Below the pieces are notes generated by a model. It was not told the origin of the DNA. It did not search any database and was given only the letters and a program-made list of their open reading frames with translations. Below, piece after piece: positions 55,023 to 63,767 of a DNA stretch of 64,000 nucleotides (the stretch's first letter is position 1; each line of letters starts with the position of its first letter). Source of the stretch: Candidatus Zixiibacteriota bacterium (lineage in GTDB: Bacteria > Zixibacteria > MSB-5A5 > GN15 > JAAZOE01); assembly GCA_036480375.1 (NCBI GenBank), contig JAZGGI010000029.1, positions 33,210 to 97,209 of the forward strand, read 5' to 3'. A program made the translations under genes and the position numbers.

Positions 55023-55676
55023 TTATTCTTTGGGACCAATATTAAATATGACACCGGCGCGTATTATCAGGAAATTATTATTATCCAGCCATGGATAATC
55101 AACGCCTTTAAATTCGCCGGTAACGCCATCCATTAAATCAGTTTTGTAACCGCCTTCAAAATAAAGAGCCCCATATTCATTGGTCTTCCAATGCAATCCA
55201 AGCGCGACATCAACTCCCAAAGCCGGTGAATAAGATAATTCCCGGAAGGTAACGCCGCCGTTACTGGTTACTTTGGTGATTAGTTTGCTGAAAGCCAGTC
55301 CGCCTGAAACCTTAACGTAGGGCGAAAAAGAAGACTCAGAAAGATCCTTAATAAAATATTTTGTGTAAATACCAAAATCGAAAACCCGATGATTTAGGTC
55401 GATATCGTTTGCTCCCATATTGTTCATGCTGAAATACAATCCCAGAATCAGGTTTGATCTAAAATAATATCCACCCCCAATAATGAAACCTAAGCCACCC
55501 GTGGCATTAAGACTATCGGGTACCAAATCATTTTTCATATAACCGCTCGGTGAAGTAAAATTGCCCCCGACAAAACCTTCGACATAAGGCTCATCTTCAT
55601 ATTGCGCCAATACCATCGAAGAAAAAACAAAAAACGACATAACAACTGCGAAAAAGATTTTACGATTCATATCCAC
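55023..55676 (-). CDS. Outer-membrane beta-barrel protein
   Basis: The 217-residue protein has a signal peptide (cleavage likely after VLAQ, about residue 25). Alternating polar/hydrophobic beta-strands end in aromatic residues (YVEGFVGGNFTSPSG, GLGFIIGGGYYFRSN, LILGLYFSMNN, GALYFEGGYKTDLMDG). The C-terminal strand FLIIRAGVIFNIG is typical of small OmpA/OmpX-like barrels with eight strands. No peptidoglycan-binding domain follows. It is a single-gene unit with a good promoter and terminator, which suggests fairly high expression. Confidence 0.82.
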   Translation of the reverse strand: MDMNRKIFFAVVMSFFVFSSMVLAQYEDEPYVEGFVGGNFTSPSGYMKNDLVPDSLNATGGLGFIIGGGYYFRSNLILGLYFSMNNMGANDIDLNHRVFDFGIYTKYFIKDLSESSFSPYVKVSGGLAFSKLITKVTSNGGVTFRELSYSPALGVDVALGLHWKTNEYGALYFEGGYKTDLMDGVTGEFKGVDYPWLDNNNFLIIRAGVIFNIGPKE

Positions 55677-55735
55677 TGCCCTACATTACCTCGTTAAGAT
55701 TATACCGGCTGCTTGCATCCGGCGATTAAATTTCA

Positions 55736-55765
55736 ATAATATTAGATTAGGACGTACTTTGTCAA
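55736..55765 (-). promoter_or_regulatory. Sigma-70 promoter of the outer-membrane barrel gene
   Basis: TTGACA (55760-55765) and TATTAT (55736-55741) are 18 bp apart on the minus strand, with a leader of about 50 nt. Confidence 0.7.
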
Positions 55766-55831
55766 TAGAAAATGCAATTAATCTTTGAAGCCTGACCAAT
55801 TATTTTTGTCGGGCCCCAAATTGCCTGCAGT

Positions 55832-57907
55832 CTATTCCTGACCCTTTGACGCCTTGTATTCCTCCTGCAATTTCTGTGAGATATCAGGGGGAACTTCTTC
55901 ATAATGCGAAAATTCGCGAGAATAAACTCCCTGTCCCTGTGTCATCGACCTCAAATCAACGGAATATTTATACAATTCAGCCTGAGGCACGCTGGCCCTG
56001 ACTCTCTGCCTCTTACCCAGAGGATCCATACCGATAATCTTGCCGCGGCGCGATGAAATATCGCCCATGACATCACCGGTGTAATCGTCCGGAACGAAAA
56101 TTGCAACATTATAGATTGGTTCGAGAATAACCGGTTTACAATTCGGGTAACCGTTCCTAAAGGCCATTATTCCTGCCATCTTAAACGCCATGTCCGAAGA
56201 ATCTACGGAATGATAAGAACCGAAATAAACCGTTACCTTTGTATCAACTACCGGCGAGCCGCATAGTATCCCTTCCTGCATCGCCTCCACAACCCCTTTT
56301 TGGACCGAGGGAACAAACTTACTGGGTATGACTCCGCCCTTAATCTCATCAGAAAATTCAAATCCATCGCCCCGCGGTTTGGGCTCCATCCTCAGCCAGC
56401 AGTCACCATACTGACCCCGCCCCCCGGATTGCTTCTTATATTTTCCCTGGATTTCAGTCTTGGCGCGAATAGTTTCACGATATGGAATTCTCGGACGATC
56501 AAGCTCTACTTCAACGCCGAATCGGGTCTTTAATTTATCGACCAACAAATCAATCTGAGCATCACCCTGGCCAAAAAGCAAAGTTTGCCTCAGCGCCGGG
56601 TCCTGCACAACCCTAAAAGTCGGATCCGACTCATTAAGCTTATTAAGCCCCAATCCCATTTTTTCATCATCGCCTTTGGCCTTGGGTCTGATGGTCATAT
56701 CCATTACCGGCTCTGGATAATCCGGCTCCGGCAAAATAACCTGATTGCTTTTAATGCAAAGTGAATTTCCGGTATGAGTGTTTTTGAGCTTAACCAGCCC
56801 CACGATATCACCCGCGTTGGCTCCGTCAACTTCTTTGCGGTCTTTACCGGTTAATTCATAGATCTGGCCTACTCGTTCCGAACCGGTTTGTACATTGGTT
56901 AGCTCCAGTCCGGAATTGATTTTTCCGGAAAAGACTTTAACCAAAGAAAGATCGCCGACATGTTGTTCACTAATTGTCTTAAAAACGTAAACCGCGGTTG
57001 GATTGTCCGTAGAACAGGCAATCTCCACTTCTTCGTCATTGCCGGCGTTTTTGGCTTTTACCGGAACTACCTCAGATGGATTTGGCAAATATTCAACGGC
57101 CAGATCAAGAATCGATGACACGCCAATATTACTGGTTGCCGCGCAGGCCAATACGGGATAAATAGATGATGAGGCGATACCATTTTTTAAGCCGGCTTTA
57201 AATTCATCATCCGACAGGGTGCCTTCTTCAAAGAATTTTTCCAATAAATCGTCATTTGATTCCGCGACAACCTCTACCAATTTTTCACGGGCCGCATTAC
57301 AATCAGATTGCATGTCTCCGGGAATGTCACCGAGAGTTTGCTTGCCCTTATCGTCAAATGAGATCGCTTTCATCCTGATCAAATCCACAACGCCGGAAAA
57401 TTTATCCGCCGCGCCGATCGGAATTTGAATCGGGATAACTTTATTGCCGAATGCTTCCTGTAAAGCCGCCAAATTTCGATTGAAATTCGCGTTTTCCTTA
57501 TCGAGGCGATTCACAGCGAAGATGGTTGGTTTCCTGGCCTTTTCCAGAAAATTAAAATACTGAAGAGTTCCGACCTCAACTCCACTGCCGGCATTGACCG
57601 TCATAATCGCCGAATCAACTACCGCCAGACCGGAGAGAACCTCGCCCACGAAGTCCATATGACCGGGAGTATCCGCGATATTGATTTTAATATTTTTCCA
57701 CGGGCAATTTATTAAGGATAAGTTCAAGGATGTTTGCCTTGATTTTTCTTCTTCGGTGTAATCGGAAATTGTCGTACCCTCATCCGTCGAACCGAGCCGG
57801 TTGGTAACACCGGCGGAATAAGCCATTGCTTCGGCTAAAGTCGTTTTTCCGGCGCCGCGCTGTCCAACCAATCCAATGTTGCGAATCTTGTCTGTGGTCA
57901 TAGCCAT
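55832..57907 (-). CDS. EF-G-like translational GTPase (EF-G2 / FusA-like family)
   Basis: The 691-residue product has the five-domain EF-G layout. The GTPase motifs are NIGLVGQRGAGKTTLAEAMA, IADTPGHMDFVGEV and AVNRLDKENANFN (N-x-x-D). Domain IV has KKQSGGRGQYGDCWLRMEPK, and the C-terminus is the EF-G domain V (MDPLGKRQRVRASVPQAELY). The switch I region (EEEKSRQTSLNLSL) lacks the RGIT of canonical EF-G, as in the EF-G2-like subfamily, so it is probably not the main elongation factor. The start is ATG 57907, with GAGGAGG about ten bases upstream. It lies alone downstream of two tRNA genes. Confidence 0.88.
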   Translation of the reverse strand: MAMTTDKIRNIGLVGQRGAGKTTLAEAMAYSAGVTNRLGSTDEGTTISDYTEEEKSRQTSLNLSLINCPWKNIKINIADTPGHMDFVGEVLSGLAVVDSAIMTVNAGSGVEVGTLQYFNFLEKARKPTIFAVNRLDKENANFNRNLAALQEAFGNKVIPIQIPIGAADKFSGVVDLIRMKAISFDDKGKQTLGDIPGDMQSDCNAAREKLVEVVAESNDDLLEKFFEEGTLSDDEFKAGLKNGIASSSIYPVLACAATSNIGVSSILDLAVEYLPNPSEVVPVKAKNAGNDEEVEIACSTDNPTAVYVFKTISEQHVGDLSLVKVFSGKINSGLELTNVQTGSERVGQIYELTGKDRKEVDGANAGDIVGLVKLKNTHTGNSLCIKSNQVILPEPDYPEPVMDMTIRPKAKGDDEKMGLGLNKLNESDPTFRVVQDPALRQTLLFGQGDAQIDLLVDKLKTRFGVEVELDRPRIPYRETIRAKTEIQGKYKKQSGGRGQYGDCWLRMEPKPRGDGFEFSDEIKGGVIPSKFVPSVQKGVVEAMQEGILCGSPVVDTKVTVYFGSYHSVDSSDMAFKMAGIMAFRNGYPNCKPVILEPIYNVAIFVPDDYTGDVMGDISSRRGKIIGMDPLGKRQRVRASVPQAELYKYSVDLRSMTQGQGVYSREFSHYEEVPPDISQKLQEEYKASKGQE

Positions 57908-57960
57908 CTTAGGAATATCCTCCTCAAAAAACACAAAATATCAAATTAATATAGACGCAC

Positions 57961-57989
57961 AAAATAAGGCCAATTAAAACATTTGTCAA
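57961..57989 (-). promoter_or_regulatory. Sigma-70 promoter of the EF-G-like gene
   Basis: TTGACA (57984-57989) and TATTTT (57961-57966) are 17 bp apart on the minus strand. Confidence 0.65.
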
Positions 57990-58053
57990 ATTATTTCGGG
58001 CATGCTCTATACTTATTTAAGCGCTGATTTTAGGATAATTAAGAAATATTAAG

Positions 58054-58126
58054 AGCCACCGAGCGGGATCGAACCGCTGACCTACTGATTACGAATCAAT
58101 TGCTCTACCATCTGAGCTACGGTGGC
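58054..58126 (-). tRNA. tRNA-Thr (anticodon CGT)
   Basis: A 73-nt cloverleaf is complete on the minus strand: acceptor GCCACCG / CGGTGGC, a D arm with AGCTCAGATGGTAGAGC, an ATTGA/TCAGT anticodon stem with loop TTCGTAA, and a TTCGATC T-loop. The anticodon CGT reads ACG. CCA is not encoded. Confidence 0.96.
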
Positions 58127-58142
58127 TTATTAAACAAAAAAG

Positions 58143-58215
<73 letters not shown>

Positions 58216-58234
58216 ATCTGCATTTAGATGTGCC

Positions 58235-58262
58235 AATTTATGAAAACTTAAGCTCTTGTCAA
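58235..58262 (-). promoter_or_regulatory. Promoter of the tRNA-Phe-tRNA-Thr unit
   Basis: TTGACA (58257-58262) and TAAATT (58235-58240) lie 16 bp apart on the minus strand, 19 bp before tRNA-Phe. Confidence 0.6.
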
Positions 58263-58291
58263 CTCCAAACTTTAAGGATTTATATTTAATA

Positions 58292-59245
58292 CTATCTTTT
58301 GCCCTCGCCTAAGAATGCCGCACCGATAAATCCGGCATCATTACCCATCCGGGTAGGAACAACTTCCAATGTTTCAGCGGCTACCGGCAGACATTCCGAC
58401 ATAATCGTTTCCCTGGCGATATCGACAAATTTATGCCCGCCTTCAGCAACTCCGCCCCCGATTATAATCAGTTCAGGATTCAATAAATTTACAATTCCCG
58501 ATAAAGCCACCCCCAAAATTCGCGCCGATTCATTAATTACGTCATGAGCGATTTTATCTCCTTTGTTCAAGGCGCTAAATACCCTCCGGATCGTGAGTCG
58601 TGATAAATCCCCACCCAGAATATTTTGAAAGGCAGGAGTCATCTCCTGCTCGAGACGATTTTTCACCCGCATCAAAATGGCACGAGATGAAACTAATCTC
58701 TCAAGTATATCCGATTCAAATCCGCCTGATTTATCTATAATAATCCTGGTATGACCAATCTCACCGGCCGAATAATTGCTGCCATGATAAATTTCACCAT
58801 TTCTAATTATGCCTCCGCCAATACCGGTGCCGACAGTCAAACAAATTATATCTTCATAACCCTGTCCCGCGCCAAATCGATACTCGGCCAATCCGGCGCA
58901 ATTGGCGTCATTATCAATAAATATGGGGATATTTAAATGCTCCGATAATCGGTCTCGCAAATGAAACCCGACCCATCCGGGTATATTAGGACATGCCCCG
59001 GCGACTACTCCAGTCTTGACATTAATCGCTCCCGGCGACCCGACTCCAAGGTAGCCAACAGGCAAATCCAAATCATCCGCTTCAAACAGTAATTGTTCGG
59101 CGCAATATATTATTTTTTCAAATAATTTATTGGGCAGTCCGGTTCCGGGAGTGGTGATTTTTCCCCGAAATTTAATCTTTCCATCTGATTCAACCAATCC
59201 ATACTTGATATTAGTCGCTCCGATATCAATCCCGGCAAACAACAT
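58292..59245 (-). CDS. ROK-family sugar kinase (glucokinase-like) without the usual zinc site
   Basis: The 317-residue protein is a ROK-fold kinase. It has phosphate-binding GIDIGATNIKYGLVESDG, PGAINVKTGVVAGACPNIPG, the catalytic Asp in FIDNDANCAGLAEYRFGAG, and LTVGTGIGGGIIRNGEIYHG. The segment where ROK proteins carry GHM...CxCGxxGCxE reads GEIGHTRIIIDKSGGFESDI: the His remains but no cysteine is present. The likely activity is ATP-dependent phosphorylation of glucose or an amino sugar. It begins five bases after the upstream membrane-protein gene. Confidence 0.85.
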   Translation of the reverse strand: MLFAGIDIGATNIKYGLVESDGKIKFRGKITTPGTGLPNKLFEKIIYCAEQLLFEADDLDLPVGYLGVGSPGAINVKTGVVAGACPNIPGWVGFHLRDRLSEHLNIPIFIDNDANCAGLAEYRFGAGQGYEDIICLTVGTGIGGGIIRNGEIYHGSNYSAGEIGHTRIIIDKSGGFESDILERLVSSRAILMRVKNRLEQEMTPAFQNILGGDLSRLTIRRVFSALNKGDKIAHDVINESARILGVALSGIVNLLNPELIIIGGGVAEGGHKFVDIARETIMSECLPVAAETLEVVPTRMGNDAGFIGAAFLGEGKR

Positions 59246-59250
59246 TCTAT

Positions 59251-60738
59251 TTATCGCTTCCTTTTACTTCCGGCGATTTGTCGTAAATAATTTCGACGAG
59301 CATAAAAAACCGTGATTGCCGTCAGGATGTAATAAGCGACCGTTATTATCGCAAGAGTCTTGATCTCAAGAATATTCGATTGAACGAATACAATAAGGTA
59401 AACGACAAACGAATGGATAATTACCGCGTATAGCCAAAACAACAAGGTCTTTCTTCGAGCAATCCCATAGCCTAATAAAGCCCCAAGAGCGGTATGAAAT
59501 AATATGGTAAATGCTCTCTCAACAATTGTTGCCACGGGTAAAACTCCCGCTTGAAACATAGGACCCGTAATATAAGATGATTCGACAAATCCCAGACCCG
59601 CGCCAACAAACGCGCCAATATGCAGTGCGTTTATCCTCTTATTATTTAATAGTGTTACAAGAATCATCAAAAGTATTAGTTTAAATATCGCATGAAATAT
59701 GCCAACCATAATCGAAGAACCCAGGGCCGGAACATAAATCGATTCATCGGCTTGAATCGCCGGGAAAAGAAACTTTAAGGAATATTCCTGCTGCAATGGA
59801 ATTAGAGAAATCATCAGAAAATAATAAAGGATACCCCCGGCAATGAAATATATATACGCAACCTTCAATCGTGTAGCTTCACGCCCCAGAAACAACACCC
59901 AAACAAACGCGCACAGTAAATAGGCGCCATAAATTGGCATTCTTCTAATATGGTTGGTAAAAAATCCCTCATCCTCAAAAACTGCTGCCGTGCCCGAATC
60001 TTCAAATACGTTTCGCTCAAGTTCAAATACAAGATTGCGATTGGGATATTCCAGCCGAACCAATTCGTGCCGCTCATTAATGAACACTGTCAAATCAGCG
60101 GGGTAAATCATTTTTACTTCCCAGACTGAATCAGCGAAATTTCCATATCGAATCGCCGTTTTTCCAATCACATCAAATTCATAATCAACATAGTACCGAC
60201 TCTTAAAAGTATAAATTGGAACCTTTATGTTTTCAGCAGGATTGAGATCATTCATCGCCAGAATGATTTCAATTTGATCAAACATATTATCATCGCAGGA
60301 GAACACCGGCCCGGGAACATGCGAATAGTAATTATAGCTTACATTTTCATTGATTGTCATATTGATTTTGTTCTCAATTGAGTCAAAGTGAGCAATAAGA
60401 GTTTCATACACGGTATCAATTGTAATCGCCATTTCAATATTATTGAAGGTTCCATCGGGATGCAGATAAAGCTTACTTTCAGTCATGCGAATATCACTGA
60501 TACCGATTTTTATAAAATTCAAAAAGAGGTTTTCCTCAATCTTCCAGAGTCCATCCTCCATCCCCGTATTAGTGGCATCAAGTTTTCCCACCTCAATGCT
60601 ATCTACCAAAAACTTGTAAGTTTTTTTCTTACCCTCGGGCCAGTAATCAGACAATGATGGTGCCCGCTGTAAAACCTGGGCCGAAACCGTAGAAACAGAA
60701 AACATATAAATAATGATTGATAGAACTATCTTCTTCAC
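59251..60738 (-). CDS. DUF3108-like periplasmic domain fused to a PrsW/YhfC-like membrane protease domain
   Basis: The 495-residue protein starts with a signal peptide. A beta-rich periplasmic domain (about 22-265) follows, with a DUF3108-like SDYWPEGKKKTYKFLVDSIE start. From residue 275 on there are about seven membrane helices. The motifs GAGLGFVESSYITGPMFQAG and then VERAFTILFHTALGALLGYG match the E...E-R...H pattern of YhfC/PrsW-type intramembrane metalloproteases. The start is GTG 60738, backed by GGAGG at a spacing of five. It is probably transcribed with the ROK kinase gene. Protease function is inferred from motifs only. Confidence 0.7.
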   Translation of the reverse strand: MKKIVLSIIIYMFSVSTVSAQVLQRAPSLSDYWPEGKKKTYKFLVDSIEVGKLDATNTGMEDGLWKIEENLFLNFIKIGISDIRMTESKLYLHPDGTFNNIEMAITIDTVYETLIAHFDSIENKINMTINENVSYNYYSHVPGPVFSCDDNMFDQIEIILAMNDLNPAENIKVPIYTFKSRYYVDYEFDVIGKTAIRYGNFADSVWEVKMIYPADLTVFINERHELVRLEYPNRNLVFELERNVFEDSGTAAVFEDEGFFTNHIRRMPIYGAYLLCAFVWVLFLGREATRLKVAYIYFIAGGILYYFLMISLIPLQQEYSLKFLFPAIQADESIYVPALGSSIMVGIFHAIFKLILLMILVTLLNNKRINALHIGAFVGAGLGFVESSYITGPMFQAGVLPVATIVERAFTILFHTALGALLGYGIARRKTLLFWLYAVIIHSFVVYLIVFVQSNILEIKTLAIITVAYYILTAITVFYARRNYLRQIAGSKRKR

Positions 60739-60803
60739 TTAATCCTCCGGGAATATTTCCAATTTTTGCCATTATACATATAGAATCGGAATTTTGCCAT
60801 AAA

Positions 60804-60831
60804 TAAAAAGCCCGGATTGAAATATCCGGGC
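60804..60831 (-). terminator. Terminator of the acyl-CoA / bioY operon
   Basis: On the minus strand GCCCGGAT and ATCCGGGC form an 8-bp stem around a 6-nt loop, followed by TTTTTATTT. It lies 22 bases after the bioY stop. Confidence 0.88.
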
Positions 60832-60852
60832 CAAAAAGATAATTTTAAAAGC

Positions 60853-61425
60853 TTATAACGATTTTCTTATTTTTTTATAAGCCGCTAAAGACGAGGCCGT
60901 CAGGATAATTTTCGCAACCGCTCCCGGTAGAAACGGATATAGTCCCATTACCAGAGCTTGTCCTTCAGGTGCGTATAGCGACACAACGGAAACACCTGGA
61001 ATAAATATCACAACCGTCCCTGTCGTCAAAACCGCCAGAAGCTTAGAATAATTCATTGACTGAATTTTCTCCGACAACAAGCCGACAACAAACGCAGCCG
61101 CGGCGAATCCTATCAAATATCCTCCGGTTGGACCGATTAATTTAGCGATTCCAGCCGAGCCGCCAGCGAAAACCGGCAAACCCAGCGAGCCCTCAAGCAG
61201 ATATACAATTACCGTAAAAGTTCCTCGAAGTGGACCAAGGAACAAACCGCAGGCCAATACCGCCATAGTCTGCGCCGTAACCGGAACGGGTGAAAACGGC
61301 AAAGGAAATTGAATATACGACGAAGCAATCAACAATACGTTAAACGTCAGCATATATATTACCTGCCGCCCCAAAGTTAATTCACCGACGTAATAATTAT
61401 GATATACGGCATCATGCGTTTTCAA
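60853..61425 (-). CDS. bioY: Biotin ECF transporter substrate-binding protein BioY
   Basis: BioY is the membrane S-component that binds biotin for ECF-type uptake. The 190-residue protein has six membrane segments. Family motifs are PFSPVPVTAQTMAVLACGLF, YLLEGSLGLPVFAGGSAG and GPTGGYLIGFAAAAFVVG, plus the C-terminal FLPGAVAKIILTASSLAAY. The start is TTG 61425, firmly supported by GGAGG seven bases upstream. It ends an operon of acyl-CoA enzymes, perhaps supplying biotin for carboxylases of the same pathway. Confidence 0.93.
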   Translation of the reverse strand: MKTHDAVYHNYYVGELTLGRQVIYMLTFNVLLIASSYIQFPLPFSPVPVTAQTMAVLACGLFLGPLRGTFTVIVYLLEGSLGLPVFAGGSAGIAKLIGPTGGYLIGFAAAAFVVGLLSEKIQSMNYSKLLAVLTTGTVVIFIPGVSVVSLYAPEGQALVMGLYPFLPGAVAKIILTASSLAAYKKIRKSL

Positions 61426-61440
61426 AATTTATCCTCCAGA

Positions 61441-62595
61441 TTATTTAGCCATAACGGATTTCAGAACATCGCGAGCGATAACAATTCGTTGGATTTCCGA
61501 AGTACCCTCGCCGATTTCACATAACTTGACATCCCGCAGGATTCGTTCGGCGGGATATTTATTGGTTATTATGCCAACCTCACCCAGAATATCCAAAGCC
61601 CGTTCAGCCGCCCGCCGACCAACTTCAGAAGCATAGAGTTTGGCCATCGCCGATTCTTTTGAAAATTTCACCCCGGCATCTTTCATCATTGAAGCACCAT
61701 ATACCATGTAACGTGCCGCTTCTATTTCAGTCGCCATATCAGCCAGTTTCCATTGAATCGCCTGAGTCGTCCCGATTGGTTTTCCATTGACCGTTTTCTC
61801 GGCGGCATATTTAACGGCACATTCATAGGCGCCCTGAGCCAATCCGAGAGCCATGGCCCCTATTGATATTCTACCGCCGTCAAGCGTAATCATAAACTGC
61901 TTGAAACCGTCGCCCAATTCAGCAAGCAGGTTTTCGGGAGGAACCTTAACATCGGTAAAATGCATAAAAGCCGTATCCGACCCTCTCAAACCCAGCTTAT
62001 TTTCCTTTTTACCAATCTCGTAACCTTCCCATTCTTTTTCAAGAATAAACGATGATATCCCTTTAACACCGGGCTCATCCGACGTCTTCGCGGTAATCAC
62101 TGAAGCAAAAGCATTCGATGCCGAAGTAATGAAACATTTGGTTCCGTTTACTATCCACCCATCTCCGTTTTTGACAGAGGTAGTTCTTGTGGCTCCGGCA
62201 TCGGACCCCGCTTCAGGTTCGGTCAAACCAAAAGCCAAAAGTTCGCCGCCCTCAGTACCCCGGGGCAAATATTTCTTCTTTTGATTCTCCGAACCAAATT
62301 TATGTATTGGAAAACAACCGAGGCTATTGTGGGCCGCGATAATAATACCGGTCGAACCGCAAACTCGCGATAGTTCTTCTACCGCGATTGAGTACGACAC
62401 AGTATCAACCATAGAACCGCCGTAATCTTCGGAGACAACCATCCCCATAAGCCCTTCTGACGCGAGATCCTTTAGGCTCCCAACGCGGAACTTTTGTTCC
62501 TCGTCAATTTCGGCCGCATAGGGGGCTATCTTTTCCTCGGAAAAATCCCTGATTTTTTCTCTATATTCAAGATGTTTTTTATCTAAAAACACCAT
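61441..62595 (-). CDS. Acyl-CoA dehydrogenase
   Basis: This FAD enzyme oxidises acyl-CoA to enoyl-CoA. The 384-residue protein has the family signatures AFGLTEPEAGSDAGATRTTS and KCFITSASNAFASVITAK, then GLRGSDTAFMHFTDVKVPPE. The C-terminal EIGEGTSEIQRIVIARDVL holds the likely catalytic Glu. It is about the length of short-chain (butyryl-CoA type) dehydrogenases. Its ATG overlaps the previous gene's stop (TAATG), with AAGGA upstream. No etfAB genes lie inside the window. Confidence 0.93.
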   Translation of the reverse strand: MVFLDKKHLEYREKIRDFSEEKIAPYAAEIDEEQKFRVGSLKDLASEGLMGMVVSEDYGGSMVDTVSYSIAVEELSRVCGSTGIIIAAHNSLGCFPIHKFGSENQKKKYLPRGTEGGELLAFGLTEPEAGSDAGATRTTSVKNGDGWIVNGTKCFITSASNAFASVITAKTSDEPGVKGISSFILEKEWEGYEIGKKENKLGLRGSDTAFMHFTDVKVPPENLLAELGDGFKQFMITLDGGRISIGAMALGLAQGAYECAVKYAAEKTVNGKPIGTTQAIQWKLADMATEIEAARYMVYGASMMKDAGVKFSKESAMAKLYASEVGRRAAERALDILGEVGIITNKYPAERILRDVKLCEIGEGTSEIQRIVIARDVLKSVMAK

Positions 62596-63734
62596 TAATC
62601 CTTAAGTAATTGGCGTGATATAACTATTTTCTGAGCTTCAGTCGTGCCCTCATAAATTTCGGTTACTCGGGCATCGCGAAAATACCGCTCAACTGGATAT
62701 TCTTTCATATAACCATATCCGCCATGTATCTGAACCGCTTCATTGGCGACCCAATTCGCCGTCTGCGAACATACCAGTTTCGACATAGCCGCTTCAGTAG
62801 CGATAAATTGACCATTATCCTTCATTGAAGCCGCCCTCAACGCCAATAATTTGGCGGCGTCGATTCTGGTCGCCATTTCGGCCAGCTTAAATTGAATCGC
62901 CTGAAAATTACATATCGGTTGGCCAAATTGTATCCTCTCCTTGGAATACTTGAGAGCTTCTTCATAAGCGGCTCGTGCGATTCCAAGGGCCTGAAATGAT
63001 ACACCAATCCGGCCATTGTTGAGCAGAATGACCGCCATTTTGAATCCGGTTCCTTCCTCGCCGATTATATTGGCAGCATCTATCTCGACATCCGTAAATG
63101 AAATTTCGCGAGTATCGGAAACTTTGATACCCATCTTCTTTTCCGGAGCGCCAAGATTCACGCCGGGAGTACCCTTGGGAATGATAAAACAGGAAATACC
63201 TTTGGAGCCTTTGTCCGGATCGGTAACCGCAAAAACAATATAAAATCCGGCCAACCCGCCGCTGGTAACAAAGGCCTTGGTGCCGTTAATTATATATTTA
63301 TCACCCTTCTTTACCGCCGAAGTTTTAATCGAAGCGGCATCGGTACCTGCATCAGGCTCAGTCAGACAGTATGAGCCAATCGAGCCGGCGGCCATTTGAG
63401 GCAAATATTTTTTCTTTAATTCATCCGAACCGAATCGATTCACTGCTTCACAACAAAGCGAATTGTGAACCGAAATCATGATCGTCAAACCGGCGCAAGC
63501 GGCCGCCAGCTCTTCCATGGCCAGATTAAAAGTTACCGAGGGAAGCTCCAGACCTCCGTATTCTTCCGGCAACATCATGCCAAAATATCCCAATTCGGCC
63601 AGTTCGTCCAAAATTTCCTGAGGTACATTTCCCTCCTCATCCCATTTTTCCGCGTTGGGAAAGATGCGTTTGGCGGCGAACTCGGCCGCCGCTTCCTTGA
63701 TCATCAGATCATCTTCGGTGAGATTAAAATCCAT
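62595..63734 (-). CDS. Acyl-CoA dehydrogenase (second paralogue)
   Basis: The 379-residue protein is a paralogue of the neighbouring gene. Its motifs are YCLTEPDAGTDAASIKTSAV, KAFVTSGGLAGFYIVFAVTD, GIKVSDTREISFTDVEIDAA and C-terminal TEIYEGTTEAQKIVISRQLL with the likely catalytic Glu. The two paralogues probably differ in chain length or branching of the acyl-CoA accepted. GGAG lies eight bases upstream of ATG. It follows the 3-hydroxyacyl-CoA dehydrogenase gene. Confidence 0.93.
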   Translation of the reverse strand: MDFNLTEDDLMIKEAAAEFAAKRIFPNAEKWDEEGNVPQEILDELAELGYFGMMLPEEYGGLELPSVTFNLAMEELAAACAGLTIMISVHNSLCCEAVNRFGSDELKKKYLPQMAAGSIGSYCLTEPDAGTDAASIKTSAVKKGDKYIINGTKAFVTSGGLAGFYIVFAVTDPDKGSKGISCFIIPKGTPGVNLGAPEKKMGIKVSDTREISFTDVEIDAANIIGEEGTGFKMAVILLNNGRIGVSFQALGIARAAYEEALKYSKERIQFGQPICNFQAIQFKLAEMATRIDAAKLLALRAASMKDNGQFIATEAAMSKLVCSQTANWVANEAVQIHGGYGYMKEYPVERYFRDARVTEIYEGTTEAQKIVISRQLLKD

Positions 63735-63767
63735 TAATTGGACTCCTTACTCGTAGTTATAAAATCC

